A DNA stretch of 38,443 nt from Opitutia bacterium (GTDB lineage: Bacteria; Verrucomicrobiota; Verrucomicrobiia; Opitutales; Opitutaceae): positions 1-38,443 of the forward strand of contig PMBT01000139.1 of assembly GCA_003153035.1 (NCBI GenBank), read 5' to 3'. Below the pieces are notes generated by a model. The model was not told where the DNA came from, searched no databases, and saw nothing but the letters and a program-made list of their open reading frames with translations. A program made the translations under genes and the position numbers. Positions 1-8,680 of the stretch are shown in pieces (position 1 is the stretch's first letter; the number at the start of each line of letters is the position of its first letter).

Positions 1-751
1 CCGGGGCACCGGGCTTCGCGCCAGGGGCAGCCGGAGCGCCGGGCTTGGCGCCCGCCGCAGCCGCACCGGCGGCCGGCGCAGCCCCTGGAACCGGGACGGC
101 CCCCGGAACGGCGGCGACTCCCTCGACGGCGCCCTCGACCGGAACGCCCTCGACGGGCACCGCGGTCTCGACCACGGCCTCGACGATTTCCTCGACGGGC
201 TGCACGCACGACACGACGGGCTGGTTCTTGTCGCCCAGAAAGGCGACTCCGGCGACAAGCTTGAGTTCGCTGATGTGAATGGTCTGGCCGACGTGAAGCT
301 CGGTGACGTCGACATCGATGAACGCCGGCAGGTCTTTCGGCAGACAACGGATGCGGAGCGTGTGCGACGCGACTTCGAGCACGCCGGCCTCGTTCTTCAC
401 GCCGGTGGATTCACCCGACATGTGCACCGGGATGTTGATCTCCATCTTCTCATCGGCCTTCACCTCGTGCAGGTCGACATGGAGAAAGCGGTCCGTCATC
501 GGATCGCGCTGCACTTCCTGCAGAATCGAAAGCGCCTGCTCGTTCGACCCCTTGAGCTCGATGAGCGCGGCATTGTCGCCGATCGCCTTCACCAGGCGCA
601 CAAACTCGGGCCCCTCGATGGACAAGTTGACCGGCGCGGTGTGCTTGCCGTAAAGAATCGCAGGAATGCGGTCCTGTTTGCGGAGCCGGCGGGAGGCGCT
701 GCGGCCCGTACCCTCGCGCGGCGAGACATTTAGCGAGAACTGTTGTTTCAT
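1..751 (-). CDS. rplY: 50S ribosomal protein L25, CTC type (3' end outside window)
   Basis: Binds 5S rRNA in the large ribosomal subunit; the long CTC form is also called a general stress protein. Reading leftwards from the ATG at 751, the protein starts MKQQFSLNVSPREGTG and continues with SRRLRKQDRIPAILYGK, which is the L25 N-terminal domain, followed by the beta-rich TL5/CTC C-terminal domain (around HVDLHEVKADEKMEINIP and the region up to residue about 185). After that comes a low-complexity tail first rich in V, E and G, then in A, P and G with PGAKPGAP-like repeats, still open at base 1 after 250 codons. The start is supported by AGGGGG ten bases upstream. The tail is longer than in typical CTC proteins of about 200 residues. 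Family assignment is firm; the full length is unknown. Confidence 0.93.
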   Translation of the reverse strand, partial: MKQQFSLNVSPREGTGRSASRRLRKQDRIPAILYGKHTAPVNLSIEGPEFVRLVKAIGDNAALIELKGSNEQALSILQEVQRDPMTDRFLHVDLHEVKADEKMEINIPVHMSGESTGVKNEAGVLEVASHTLRIRCLPKDLPAFIDVDVTELHVGQTIHISELKLVAGVAFLGDKNQPVVSCVQPVEEIVEAVVETAVPVEGVPVEGAVEGVAAVPGAVPVPGAAPAAGAAAAGAKPGAPAAPGAKPGAP

Positions 752-760
752 GGTTTCGTT

Positions 761-766
761 CCCCCT
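761..766 (-). promoter_or_regulatory. Shine-Dalgarno of the L25 gene
   Basis: On the minus strand AGGGGG lies 9-10 bases before the ATG at 751. It is one of the few clear ribosome binding sites in the window, where most genes lack a recognisable one, and it fits a highly translated ribosomal protein gene. Confidence 0.7.
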
Positions 767-810
767 GTCACCCCGGAATTGGAGGCAGGCGTAATGGAAA
801 AGGGTGCGAG

Positions 811-838
811 GGTATAGGTCGGCCTCTGCCGAATGCAA
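811..838 (-). promoter_or_regulatory. candidate sigma-70 promoter of the L25 gene
   Basis: On the minus strand TTGCAT (838-833) and TATACC (816-811) are separated by 16 bases and lie about 60 bases upstream of the L25 start. The rest of 752-993 holds no other gene that I can support. This is a pattern match only. Confidence 0.4.
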
Positions 839-993
839 CCAAATCTTTGCCTCCTTCGCCCGGGACCGCGACATTCAAGCCAGGAGGCGGACGGTGCCGT
901 TTTCGCGTGGGCTTGTCTCGGCTAATCAACGACTTCCCACCGCATCAGGCCCGGGGCGATGGAAGCGCCCGCCGGTCCCGAAATCGCCGTGCT

Positions 994-2199
994 CTACGAG
1001 ACGCGATTGCCGCCGCATATCACCAGTTCCACTGGGTTGCCACCAAGCTCCCAGGCAAGCAGGCGTTCGTCGCGGTGTCGCAGCAGGATGAGATCTGCCC
1101 GCTGACCTGCCACGATCGTGCCGCGGTCGCGGAGATCGAGCGCGGCCGCGGCATTGACCGTGCAGGCGGCGATGGCCTCGGCCGCGGTGAGCCCGCAGTG
1201 GCGCACGGCCAGCGCAATCGCGAACGGCATGGAATGCGTCGGCGTCGTGTCGGGACTGCAGCCGGTGGCCAGCGCCACCGCCCCGCCGGCGTCGACCAGG
1301 AAGCCCGCCCGGGCATAGCGCTGATTGGTTTCGAATCCGGCGCACGGAAGAACCACGCCGCAGGTGCGCGACTGCGCCAGCTGCAGCAGGTCGGCCTTCG
1401 TCGACGCTTCCAGATGTTCGACGCTGCGCGCATTCAGGCGGATCGCCTCCGGCAACATGCCGAGCGAGTTGAACTGATCCGCCTGCACGCGGATCGGATG
1501 GTATTTCCGGGCCTTTTCGAACAAGCGCATGCAGGCCTCCACCGACCAGGCGTCCCGCTCGCAGATCGCCTCGACGGCAATGTCGGGAAACTCGCGCGCC
1601 ACCTCTGGAAGCATCTCCTTCACGACCATCCGCGCAAACTCGTCCAGGCTGCCTTCAAACCCCGCCCCCAACAGGGCCGTCGGCACGACCGTGCCCGGCC
1701 AGTCGTTTCCGGCGCGGACAATCGCGCGCAGCATCTTCAGTTCCTCCTCGGTCGCGAGGCCGTAGCCGCTCTTGATTTCGACCGTGGTGGTTCCCTCGCG
1801 CAGCAGCGCCTCGAGACGCGGCTTGAGTCCGGAGGAAAGTTGCTTCTTGGTTTCGGCGCGCACCGCGCGCACGGTCGCGGCGCGGCCGCCACCCGCCTGC
1901 AAGATCTCCCGGTGGGGAACGCCGCGCAGCTTCTGCTCCCACTCGCCGAGCCGGTCCCCCGCCCAGCAGGCGTGGGTGTGGCAGTCGATGAAGCCCGGCA
2001 TGAGCACCCGGCCGTTGGCCTCGACGATCTCCGCGCCTTCGGGCACCTCGAGCTTGGGCGCGACGGCCGCGATCGTCCCCTCCGTTACGAGCACGTCGCC
2101 GTGTTCGATGACTCCCAGTTCGCGCAGAGCGGCGCCCCGGCGCGGGCGGTCTTCGCCGGCGAGGGTGAGGATGCGGGCATTGCGGATCAACAGTCCCAT
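994..2199 (-). CDS. imidazolonepropionase-like amidohydrolase (HutI family, divergent active site)
   Basis: A 401-residue cytoplasmic TIM-barrel amidohydrolase. HutI hydrolyses 4-imidazolone-5-propionate in histidine degradation. Family marks are FIDCHTH near residue 95, the GGG loop, TTVEIKSGYGL, VEAICE, and the C-terminal AGQRADLILL. Compared by eye with Bacillus and Pseudomonas HutI, several active-site positions differ: the usual GAHA or AAHA is GAGF, the metal-ligand His of HAEQ or HADE is Gln (VQADQ), and the Asp of ATDFNPG is Gly (ATGCSPD). The HxH pair and the EHL histidine remain. No hutH, hutU or hutG lies nearby and the gene is not in an operon. It could be a HutI clade with altered metal use, another amidohydrolase, or an inactive homologue. 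The superfamily is certain; the substrate is not. Confidence 0.8.
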   Translation of the reverse strand: MGLLIRNARILTLAGEDRPRRGAALRELGVIEHGDVLVTEGTIAAVAPKLEVPEGAEIVEANGRVLMPGFIDCHTHACWAGDRLGEWEQKLRGVPHREILQAGGGRAATVRAVRAETKKQLSSGLKPRLEALLREGTTTVEIKSGYGLATEEELKMLRAIVRAGNDWPGTVVPTALLGAGFEGSLDEFARMVVKEMLPEVAREFPDIAVEAICERDAWSVEACMRLFEKARKYHPIRVQADQFNSLGMLPEAIRLNARSVEHLEASTKADLLQLAQSRTCGVVLPCAGFETNQRYARAGFLVDAGGAVALATGCSPDTTPTHSMPFAIALAVRHCGLTAAEAIAACTVNAAAALDLRDRGTIVAGQRADLILLRHRDERLLAWELGGNPVELVICGGNRVS

Positions 2200-2398
2200 G
2201 TGCTTCCGGTGCGGGGCCCGCGGGGATTTTTCCCCAGTCCCGGGAGAAAAGAAAGGAATTTATGCGCGGTGCCCGGTCCGTCCTGCCGATTTCAAGCCGG
2301 GCAACGGGCCGGCCCTCGCCACTGTCTGGATTTGCTGATTGAGGGATTCGGCGCCGTGAGTTTCATGGATCCACTGTGACTGCAATCCAACCCCTCTC
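2200..2398. other. divergent intergenic region between the HutI-like and GH3 genes
   Basis: This must hold the 5' ends of both divergent genes. I see no convincing -35/-10 pair, ribosome binding site, or repeat in it. Confidence 0.5.
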
Positions 2399-4915
2399 AT
2401 GACCCACCATAAGCTCCCTCCAGTACTCGGCCTCATGCTGGCCCTGGCCGGGCTCGCCCCAGCGCAGCCACCGCCAGCACCCTCCCCCGCCAACGTCGAC
2501 CAGCGCGTCGACGCGATCACCAGCAAGCTGACGCTCGAGCAGAAGCTCGACCTGATCGGCGGCGTCGACGAATTCTACATCCGCGGTTATGAGAACCTCG
2601 GGTGGCCCCGGCTCAGAATGGCCGACGGCCCGATGGGTGTCCGGAATTTCGGGCCGTCGACGGCGTACCCCGCCGGCATCGCCCTCGCGGCGACCTGGGA
2701 TCCGGAGATGGCCGGGCGGATCGGCGCCGGCCTGGGCCGCGATGCGCGCGCCAAGGGCGTGCACTTTCTGCTCGGTCCGGGCGTGAACATCTACCGCTCG
2801 CCGCTGAACGGGCGAAACTTCGAATACTTTGGCGAGGATCCCTTCCTCGGGGCGCGCATCGCGGTGAACTACATCGAGGGGGTTCAGAGCCAGGGCGTGA
2901 TCGCCACGATCAAGCACTACATGGGAAACAACTCCGAATTTGACCGGAACCGAATCAACGTGGAGATCGACGAACGCACCGAGCGCGAGATTTATCTGCC
3001 CATCTTTGAGGCGGCGGTGAAGGAGGCGAAGGTCGGTGCGATCATGGACTCGTACAACCTCGTCAACGGCCAGCACATGACCGAGAACGGCATCCTCAAC
3101 ACCGACGTGGCGAAGAAAGACTGGGGCTTCCGCGGCATCATCATGTCCGACTGGGGGGCCGCCCACGACGCCGTCGGTGTTGCCAACGGCGGGCTCGATC
3201 TGGAAATGCCCAGCGGCGAATTCATGAATCGCGCGAACCTGCTGCCGGCCATCCAGTCCGGGAAGGTCTCGCCCGCCACCATCGACGACAAGGTCCGGCG
3301 CATCGTGCGCACCGCGGTCGAATTCGGGTTTCTCGACCGTGCACAGACTGATCTGGGCATTCCCCGCTACAACGAGGAAGACCGCCAGGTGGCGTTGCAG
3401 GGGGCGGAGGAGAGCCTCGTCCTGCTCAAGAACGAGGGGGCGCTGCTGCCGTTGGACTCGGCTAAAGTCAAAACGATCGCCGTGGTCGGCCCCAACGCCT
3501 ATCCGGCCGTGCCGGTGGGCGGCGGCAGCGCCGCCGTCGAGCCGTTCAATTCCGTCAGCTACCTGGAAGGCCTCAGCAACTACCTAGGGACCCGCGCCAA
3601 GGTGCTCTACGACCCCGGCATCGTTTCGACGGAAGAGATCATGGACCGGACCCATTTCACATTGGACGCGGACGGAAAACAGCCGGGCATCCGCGGCGAG
3701 TATTTCAACAGCGCCGACTTCTCCGGACCGCCCGTGACGCGCACCGACTGGCGCATCAACTTCGGTTGGACCGGATGGAGTCTGCAGGACAGGGTTGTCA
3801 AGGGTCTGTCGATCCGCTGGACCGGCTATTACACTGCGGCCAAAACGGGATCCTGCTTCTGGCTGATCAATGCCGCCGGTGAAGATGCCGCCAAGCTTTA
3901 CCTCGATGGCAAGCTCGTCCACGAATACCCTCCGAGCGATGGCCGGAGTCCGGTGTGGCGGGCGGTGCCGATGGAGGCCGGACGGACCTACGCCGTGAGG
4001 TTTGAGTTCGTCATCGGGTCTGTCTGGGAACGACAAATGGTCGGACTGGGGGCGATCGCGGCTGAGGACATCATCACACCCAAGGCGAAGAAGCTCGCGG
4101 CGATGGCCGATGCCGCCATGGTGTGCGTCGGATTCAACCGCGGATCGGAATCCGAGGGCGCCGACCGCCTGTTCGAGCTAGGTCTTGGACAGGACGAGCT
4201 GGTGCAGGCCGTCAACGCGGCCAACCCGAAGACGATCGTTGTGCTCACGGCCGGCGGCAGCGCCGACGTCACCAAGTGGATCGACCGTGTGCCGGCTTTC
4301 CTGCACGCCTGGTATTCCGGCCAAGAAGCGGGACGCGCGCTGCCGAAGGTTCTGTTCGGCGAGGTCAATCCCTCAGGTCGGTTGCCCATGACGTTTGAGC
4401 GCCGCTGGGCGGACAACCCCGTCCATGATACCCACTATGCCAACGCGCCCGGCAACACCGTGATTTACAGAGAAGGCGTCTTCATGGGCTATCGCGGCTA
4501 CGAGCGCAATGGTGTGAAGCCGCTATTCCCGTTCGGCCATGGCCTGAGCTACACGACGTTCGCTTTCAAGAATCTCGGCATCACCCCCGCCGCTCCGAAA
4601 CCCGGCGAAAACGTGACGGTGTCGTTTGAGGTGACGAATACTGGCGCCCGCGAAGGCGTCGCGGTGCCGCAGCTTTATCTCGGCAATCCCACGGCCAGCG
4701 TGCCGCGCCCACTGAAGGAACTGAAGGGATTTGCCCGCGTGGTGTTGGCGCCCGGCGCCATTCAGCACGTTTCGCTGACCCTCGATCCGCGGGCCATGTC
4801 GTTCTTCGACGTCAAGAGCCACGCCTGGAAGCAGGAACCGGGCAAATTCACGATCTTCGTCGGCCATTCTTCCGCGGAGATCGATCTGTCCGGCCAGTAC
4901 ACCGTCGCGCCGTAG
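2399..4915 (+). CDS. secreted GH3 beta-glucosidase with PA14 insert
   Basis: An 838-residue exported glycosidase that probably releases glucose or another sugar from the non-reducing end of beta-linked oligosaccharides. A signal peptide covers residues 1-22 (LGLMLALAGLAPAQ). The GH3 N-terminal barrel carries RMADGPMGVRN, GRNFEYFGEDP and IKHYMGNN, and the nucleophile is Asp251 in IMSDWG. A PA14 domain is inserted at about 425-560 (IRGEYFNS, SIRWTGYY, KLYLDGKLVHEY) in the GH3 C-terminal alpha/beta domain, which resumes with GSESEGADR, the likely acid/base Glu near residue 584, as in the KmBglI-type enzymes. A fibronectin III-like domain ends the protein. The gene stands alone, with a REP doublet downstream. 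The family is firm; substrate preference is inferred. Confidence 0.95.
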   Translation: MTHHKLPPVLGLMLALAGLAPAQPPPAPSPANVDQRVDAITSKLTLEQKLDLIGGVDEFYIRGYENLGWPRLRMADGPMGVRNFGPSTAYPAGIALAATWDPEMAGRIGAGLGRDARAKGVHFLLGPGVNIYRSPLNGRNFEYFGEDPFLGARIAVNYIEGVQSQGVIATIKHYMGNNSEFDRNRINVEIDERTEREIYLPIFEAAVKEAKVGAIMDSYNLVNGQHMTENGILNTDVAKKDWGFRGIIMSDWGAAHDAVGVANGGLDLEMPSGEFMNRANLLPAIQSGKVSPATIDDKVRRIVRTAVEFGFLDRAQTDLGIPRYNEEDRQVALQGAEESLVLLKNEGALLPLDSAKVKTIAVVGPNAYPAVPVGGGSAAVEPFNSVSYLEGLSNYLGTRAKVLYDPGIVSTEEIMDRTHFTLDADGKQPGIRGEYFNSADFSGPPVTRTDWRINFGWTGWSLQDRVVKGLSIRWTGYYTAAKTGSCFWLINAAGEDAAKLYLDGKLVHEYPPSDGRSPVWRAVPMEAGRTYAVRFEFVIGSVWERQMVGLGAIAAEDIITPKAKKLAAMADAAMVCVGFNRGSESEGADRLFELGLGQDELVQAVNAANPKTIVVLTAGGSADVTKWIDRVPAFLHAWYSGQEAGRALPKVLFGEVNPSGRLPMTFERRWADNPVHDTHYANAPGNTVIYREGVFMGYRGYERNGVKPLFPFGHGLSYTTFAFKNLGITPAAPKPGENVTVSFEVTNTGAREGVAVPQLYLGNPTASVPRPLKELKGFARVVLAPGAIQHVSLTLDPRAMSFFDVKSHAWKQEPGKFTIFVGHSSAEIDLSGQYTVAP

Positions 4916-4970
4916 GCGAGGACCCCGATCGCAGCCATGCCCCGGGTAAGGCAAAACCTTCGATGAATGA

Positions 4971-5032
4971 TGTAGGAAGCCCGCTTGCGGGCGATCTTTG
5001 CTCCGCCATCGCGCGCGAGCGCGCTTCCTACA
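4971..5032. repeat. REP doublet (BIME-like) between convergent genes
   Basis: Two 26-base palindromic units face each other. The left unit begins TGTAGGAAGC and forms the hairpin GCCCGC-TT-GCGGGC (4979-4992). The right unit, read on the minus strand, begins with the same ten bases and forms GCGCGC-TC-GCGCGC (5011-5024). The stems differ by compensatory changes that keep pairing, and both units are followed by GAT. The outer ten bases are perfect inverted repeats, so the whole element can also fold as one long stem. It lies between the convergent GH3 and MFS genes, a typical REP position. No RAYT transposase gene is in the window. Confidence 0.8.
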
Positions 5033-5048
5033 AATGCATGTTCCGGTC

Positions 5049-6320
5049 TCAGACCGGCGCTGCCCCGGCGGGGGTCCGGCGGTGCCGCCGGAGAAGCAGG
5101 AGAACAAGAAACACGACTGAGAGGACGGCAGGAAGCAAAGCGACCCGGCCGATGGTCTCGAGGCCGGCATCCGCCTGGATCTTGATCCACAGACTCCCCA
5201 ACTCTCCGCCGACCGGCGTCGCCGCCAATTCGACCGCCGTGCGCCCCGCCGGAATCCTGGCGGCGATGCCCGAATCATAGAATCGTCCCATCACCGGCAG
5301 CACAAAACTCACGGTCAGCATCCCAGCCCCGCCCATGATCGCGAGGCCAAGCGCCCCGGTCTTCGGGAAGTTTTCGCTGACGTAGCCCAGCATTGTCGGC
5401 CAGAAGAAGCAGACCCCGAGAGCAAACACCGTCGCCGCGGCAAACAGCATTCCGCCCGAGGCGTGACTCATCGCGTAGAGGCCCAGGGCGCTGAGGACCG
5501 CGCTCATCAGGAGCATGCCGGGCGGTGACAGCCGGTGAACGAACGTGCCCGCGCACTGCCGGCCGACCGCCATCAGTCCGTTGATCCAGGCGAGGACCAG
5601 GATGCCGGGAACCCCGGCATTCGTGAGAATGTTGGGAATCCACTGATTCGGGCCGAGTTCGGTCGAGGCCGTCATCAGCATGCACAGCACCATGAACAGA
5701 AACCAGGGTTTGAGACATGACGCGAACATCGACCCGGTCGAAACACCCTGCGCAACCCGCTCGGTCCGGGGAAATTCCTGGCGGAGAAAAAGCCCCCCAT
5801 ATACCGCCAGCGGCAGGAGCAGGCTCGCGAACTGCACCTTCCATCCGAACCCGAAGTGGCCCAGCGCGAACGCCAGCAGGCCGCCGATGACGATTCCGCC
5901 CGGAAACCACACGTGAAAATGGTTCAGCTTGGTCGTCTTGTCCGTGGGATAGAGCGTCGCGATCAGCGGATTGCAGGCCGCCTCCACCGACCCGTTGGCA
6001 ATGCCAAAGAGCAGGGTGCCCGCGTAAAGGCTCCAGTAGTCCCAGGCAAAGATCGTCAGGAGAATGCCGGCGAGGTGGCCGACAAATGCGAGGCCGAGGA
6101 TCCGGCCGAGGCCGAGGACATCGCACAGCGGTCCGCCGAACATCATGGCGAGTGTGAATCCCCAGAAGGCGGTTCCGTTGATCCAGCCCACCTGCTCGTT
6201 GGTCAGGTGGAAGGCGGCGGCCCAGGAGCCCGCCGCCTCGCCCCGGAGCGCAAAACTCATCGCAGTGACCACCAGCGCGACGCGGCTGGCGGTGAAAAGA
6301 CGGGACGGATTGGTTGCCAT
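5049..6320 (-). CDS. MFS transporter, probably for sugars
   Basis: A 423-residue inner membrane permease of the major facilitator superfamily with about twelve hydrophobic helices, a short loop after TM2 (FGGPLCDVLGLGRIL) and a charged C-terminal end (LLLRRHRRTPAG). Its gene starts five bases after the stop of the sugar isomerase gene, and the TolB-like gene is upstream, so the three form one operon. The general look and the neighbourhood suggest uptake of a sugar or sugar derivative. There is an extra periplasmic segment before the last helix (about residues 350-395). The start ATG at 6320 gives a good N-terminus before TM1. Superfamily is certain; substrate is unknown. Confidence 0.85.
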   Translation of the reverse strand: MATNPSRLFTASRVALVVTAMSFALRGEAAGSWAAAFHLTNEQVGWINGTAFWGFTLAMMFGGPLCDVLGLGRILGLAFVGHLAGILLTIFAWDYWSLYAGTLLFGIANGSVEAACNPLIATLYPTDKTTKLNHFHVWFPGGIVIGGLLAFALGHFGFGWKVQFASLLLPLAVYGGLFLRQEFPRTERVAQGVSTGSMFASCLKPWFLFMVLCMLMTASTELGPNQWIPNILTNAGVPGILVLAWINGLMAVGRQCAGTFVHRLSPPGMLLMSAVLSALGLYAMSHASGGMLFAAATVFALGVCFFWPTMLGYVSENFPKTGALGLAIMGGAGMLTVSFVLPVMGRFYDSGIAARIPAGRTAVELAATPVGGELGSLWIKIQADAGLETIGRVALLPAVLSVVFLVLLLLRRHRRTPAGAAPV

Positions 6321-6325
6321 GGCGG

Positions 6326-7171
6326 TCAGAATTTAAGGGATTTGAGATAGCGGACGCTTACCGGGATATTCTGCAGTGGCGCGACGGTTTCATCCTCGAT
6401 GAAATAGTATTTCACGCCGGCCGCTTTCGCCGCGCGCAGGAGGCCCGGCCAGTCGAGCTGCCCGGTGCCCACCGCCACATGGTCCTCCGGCGGGGCCCCG
6501 CGCGTGCCGGTGATCGCGGCGCCGGTGCGGAGGTCTTTGACGTGGAGCAGCGTCCAGCGATCCGGATATTTCGCGAGGAGCGCGACCGGATCGACGCCGG
6601 CGTGGGCGACCCAGAAGACATCCATCTCGAACGAGACGACGCCGGGTTCGGTCAATGCCACCAGCAGGTCAAACGCCGTTTCGCTGTGGCCGCCGGGAAC
6701 CGGATGAAATTCGTAGCCGTGCGGATGAAAGGCGAATTTCAGACCGGCCGCCTGCAGGGCGTGGCCCCAGCGGTTGAAGACCGCGGCGACCGCCCGGGCA
6801 GTGGCCGCGTCAAACTCCGGCTGCGGCAGCCACGGTACGACCACATATTCCGCGCCCAAAACGCGCGCTTCGGCCGCGACGCCGGGCAGGTCCTTCTCCA
6901 GCAGGTCGTATCCGAAATGCGCGCCCACAGCCTTCAGGTGGCGGGCGTCCAATTGCGCGCGGAATTCGGCCGGCTTCAGGCCGTAGGTGCCCGCGGTCTC
7001 GACCAGCGTGAAGCCCAGCGCTTGAGTCTCGTCCAGACCCTTGACGACATTCGTCTTGAATTCGTCGCGCAGGCTCCAGAGTTGCAGGCCGAGTCGATCG
7101 GTGAGCTTTGGGGTGCAGCCCGCAAATCCGGTCAGGAGCGCGAGCAGCAGGAGTTTGGTGGGGCGGTGCAT
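6326..7171 (-). CDS. lipoprotein sugar phosphate isomerase/epimerase-like TIM barrel
   Basis: A 281-residue protein of the xylose isomerase-like / AP endonuclease 2 TIM-barrel family. Segments typical of the family are LGLQLWSLRDEF, ALGFTLVETAG, FHPHGYEFHP, VSFEMDVFWVAHAG, LLHVKDL and YYFIEDE, which supply the His, Glu and Asp residues expected for metal binding. The N-terminus is a lipoprotein signal with lipobox LTGFAGC (Cys20), so the enzyme is expected in the periplasm or outer membrane, not the cytosol. Its ATG lies three bases after the TolB-like gene and its stop five bases before the MFS gene. It may act on a free sugar or keto-sugar before uptake. Fold is firm; the reaction is unknown. 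Confidence 0.85.
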   Translation of the reverse strand: MHRPTKLLLLALLTGFAGCTPKLTDRLGLQLWSLRDEFKTNVVKGLDETQALGFTLVETAGTYGLKPAEFRAQLDARHLKAVGAHFGYDLLEKDLPGVAAEARVLGAEYVVVPWLPQPEFDAATARAVAAVFNRWGHALQAAGLKFAFHPHGYEFHPVPGGHSETAFDLLVALTEPGVVSFEMDVFWVAHAGVDPVALLAKYPDRWTLLHVKDLRTGAAITGTRGAPPEDHVAVGTGQLDWPGLLRAAKAAGVKYYFIEDETVAPLQNIPVSVRYLKSLKF

Positions 7172-7174
7172 GGT

Positions 7175-8680
7175 TCAGAGTTGATCAGAGTTGCTGACGA
7201 AGGCAATCGACTTGCTGTCCGGAGACCAGGAATTGACGTTCATTGAGCCCTGGCCGCCGTAAACGTAAGCGATCACCGTGGGCTTCCCGCCGGTCATCGG
7301 CAGGCGGCGAAGGTACACTGGCTGATAGAACGGATGCGATCCGGGCGCGATCTCCGGACCATAGCTGATGAAGACGATGGACTGGCCATCCGGAGCCACA
7401 TGCGGGAACCAGTTGTTGTTGTCGTCGGTGGTCACTTGCTCCTGTTCGCTGCCGTCGGCCTTCATCCGCCAGACCTGCATCCGCCCGGTCCGCTCCGAGT
7501 TGAAGTAAATGAACCTCCCGTCCGCCGTGTATTCGGGGCCGTCGTCGAGCCCCTTGGCCGTGGTCAGGCGCTCTTCCGCACCGCCGGCGACCGGAATCCG
7601 GTAGACATCGATGTCACCGTTCCGCTGGCCGGCATAGGTTAGGTACCGGCCGTCCGGCGACCACCCATGAAGATACGACGGCCCGGTCGGGGTGGCCAGT
7701 CGCGGCACGCCGCCGCCGACCGGCAGCACGTACACCATCGAAGGCTGACCACTGCTGATGCCGAGCGTGTGACCGTCGAAAGATAGCGCGTGGTCGTTGT
7801 TGCAGCCGGTCTGCGCGCCGGTATCGATTGGCCGTGACTGGCGCGTCGCGAGGTCAAATGACAGCATCCGGCCGTTGTGATTCAAGACCAGCGTCCGGCC
7901 GTCGGGCGTCCAATTGGGAGCCTGCAGGGAATCGTCGGTGTGATGGACGACCTGGCGGCGCCCGGTGGCGATGTCGAGCAATTCGAGATCGCTGCCGATG
8001 TAGTCGCGGTACGGGATAAAACCGTCTTTCGCCGGTCGAATCAGCCGGACATTTCGGAACACCGCCTTTTCCGAGACGCTGTTGTTATGGGCGCAGACGT
8101 AGAGCCCAACGTAAACCTCGTCGCCCTGCGCAACGTCGCCGATGCTCTGGCTGACGAAGGTTTCTCCGAAATGGGCGACCGACATCGTGTAGACGCCTCC
8201 TTTGCGGGCGAGTTGGATGACGTCGGGTCCGTTGATCTCAAACCGCTTTTCCTCGGTCGCGGCGCCCTCGGTGCGCCGGAACTGCAACGAGGTCAGGCCG
8301 TCCCCGTGCCGGCAGGCGTTGATGTGCGGCGAGCGGGGGTCGAGACTGGCCCGCACGATCACCCCGAGCTTTCGGTGGGGTTCCACTCCCTGGCCGATGA
8401 ACTCCGCCATCGTCTGCACGATGAAATCACCCCGGACCCGCTTCCACAGAAAATGAAACTCGTCGTGGTCGACCCACATGTTGGTCCCCGAGGATTGCAC
8501 GAGGTATTCCTGCAACGCGGCGTTGTACACCGCGGAGCCGGGAATCTGCACGGCGCCGATGTCGGTCTGCTGGTCAAACTGACCAATCGGTGGTGGCGCG
8601 CTGGCGCTGGCGGCGAACAACGCAGTCGCGGCGAGGATCTGGGCACCGCACAAGGCGGAGGTAATCAGGACAGAATTCAC
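7175..8680 (-). CDS. exported TolB-like beta-propeller with N-terminal DUF1349-like domain
   Basis: About 501 residues from the chosen GTG start at 8680, which directly precedes a signal peptide (NSVLITSALCG...AASASA); a longer TTG start at 8746 would add 22 residues that do not look coding. The N-terminal part (about 40-200) resembles the concanavalin-like DUF1349 fold (FLWKRVRGDFIVQ, KLGVIVRASLD, SLQFRRTEG). The rest is a TolB/WD40-like propeller with repeated WTPDGR, WSPDGRYLTY, YTADGRFIYF, VAPDGQSIVF and WSPDSKSIAF blades. Such proteins are often labelled biopolymer transporters but are better seen as periplasmic binding or sensing propellers. It is the first gene of an operon with the isomerase and MFS genes. 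No enzymatic role is visible. Confidence 0.8.
   Translation of the reverse strand: MNSVLITSALCGAQILAATALFAASASAPPPIGQFDQQTDIGAVQIPGSAVYNAALQEYLVQSSGTNMWVDHDEFHFLWKRVRGDFIVQTMAEFIGQGVEPHRKLGVIVRASLDPRSPHINACRHGDGLTSLQFRRTEGAATEEKRFEINGPDVIQLARKGGVYTMSVAHFGETFVSQSIGDVAQGDEVYVGLYVCAHNNSVSEKAVFRNVRLIRPAKDGFIPYRDYIGSDLELLDIATGRRQVVHHTDDSLQAPNWTPDGRTLVLNHNGRMLSFDLATRQSRPIDTGAQTGCNNDHALSFDGHTLGISSGQPSMVYVLPVGGGVPRLATPTGPSYLHGWSPDGRYLTYAGQRNGDIDVYRIPVAGGAEERLTTAKGLDDGPEYTADGRFIYFNSERTGRMQVWRMKADGSEQEQVTTDDNNNWFPHVAPDGQSIVFISYGPEIAPGSHPFYQPVYLRRLPMTGGKPTVIAYVYGGQGSMNVNSWSPDSKSIAFVSNSDQL

Noticed and set aside
847-2379. Long plus-strand open frame of 510 codons
   Set aside because: It is antisense to the HutI-like gene, has Arg/Ala/Gly-rich composition typical of GC-rich shadow frames, and no family motif.
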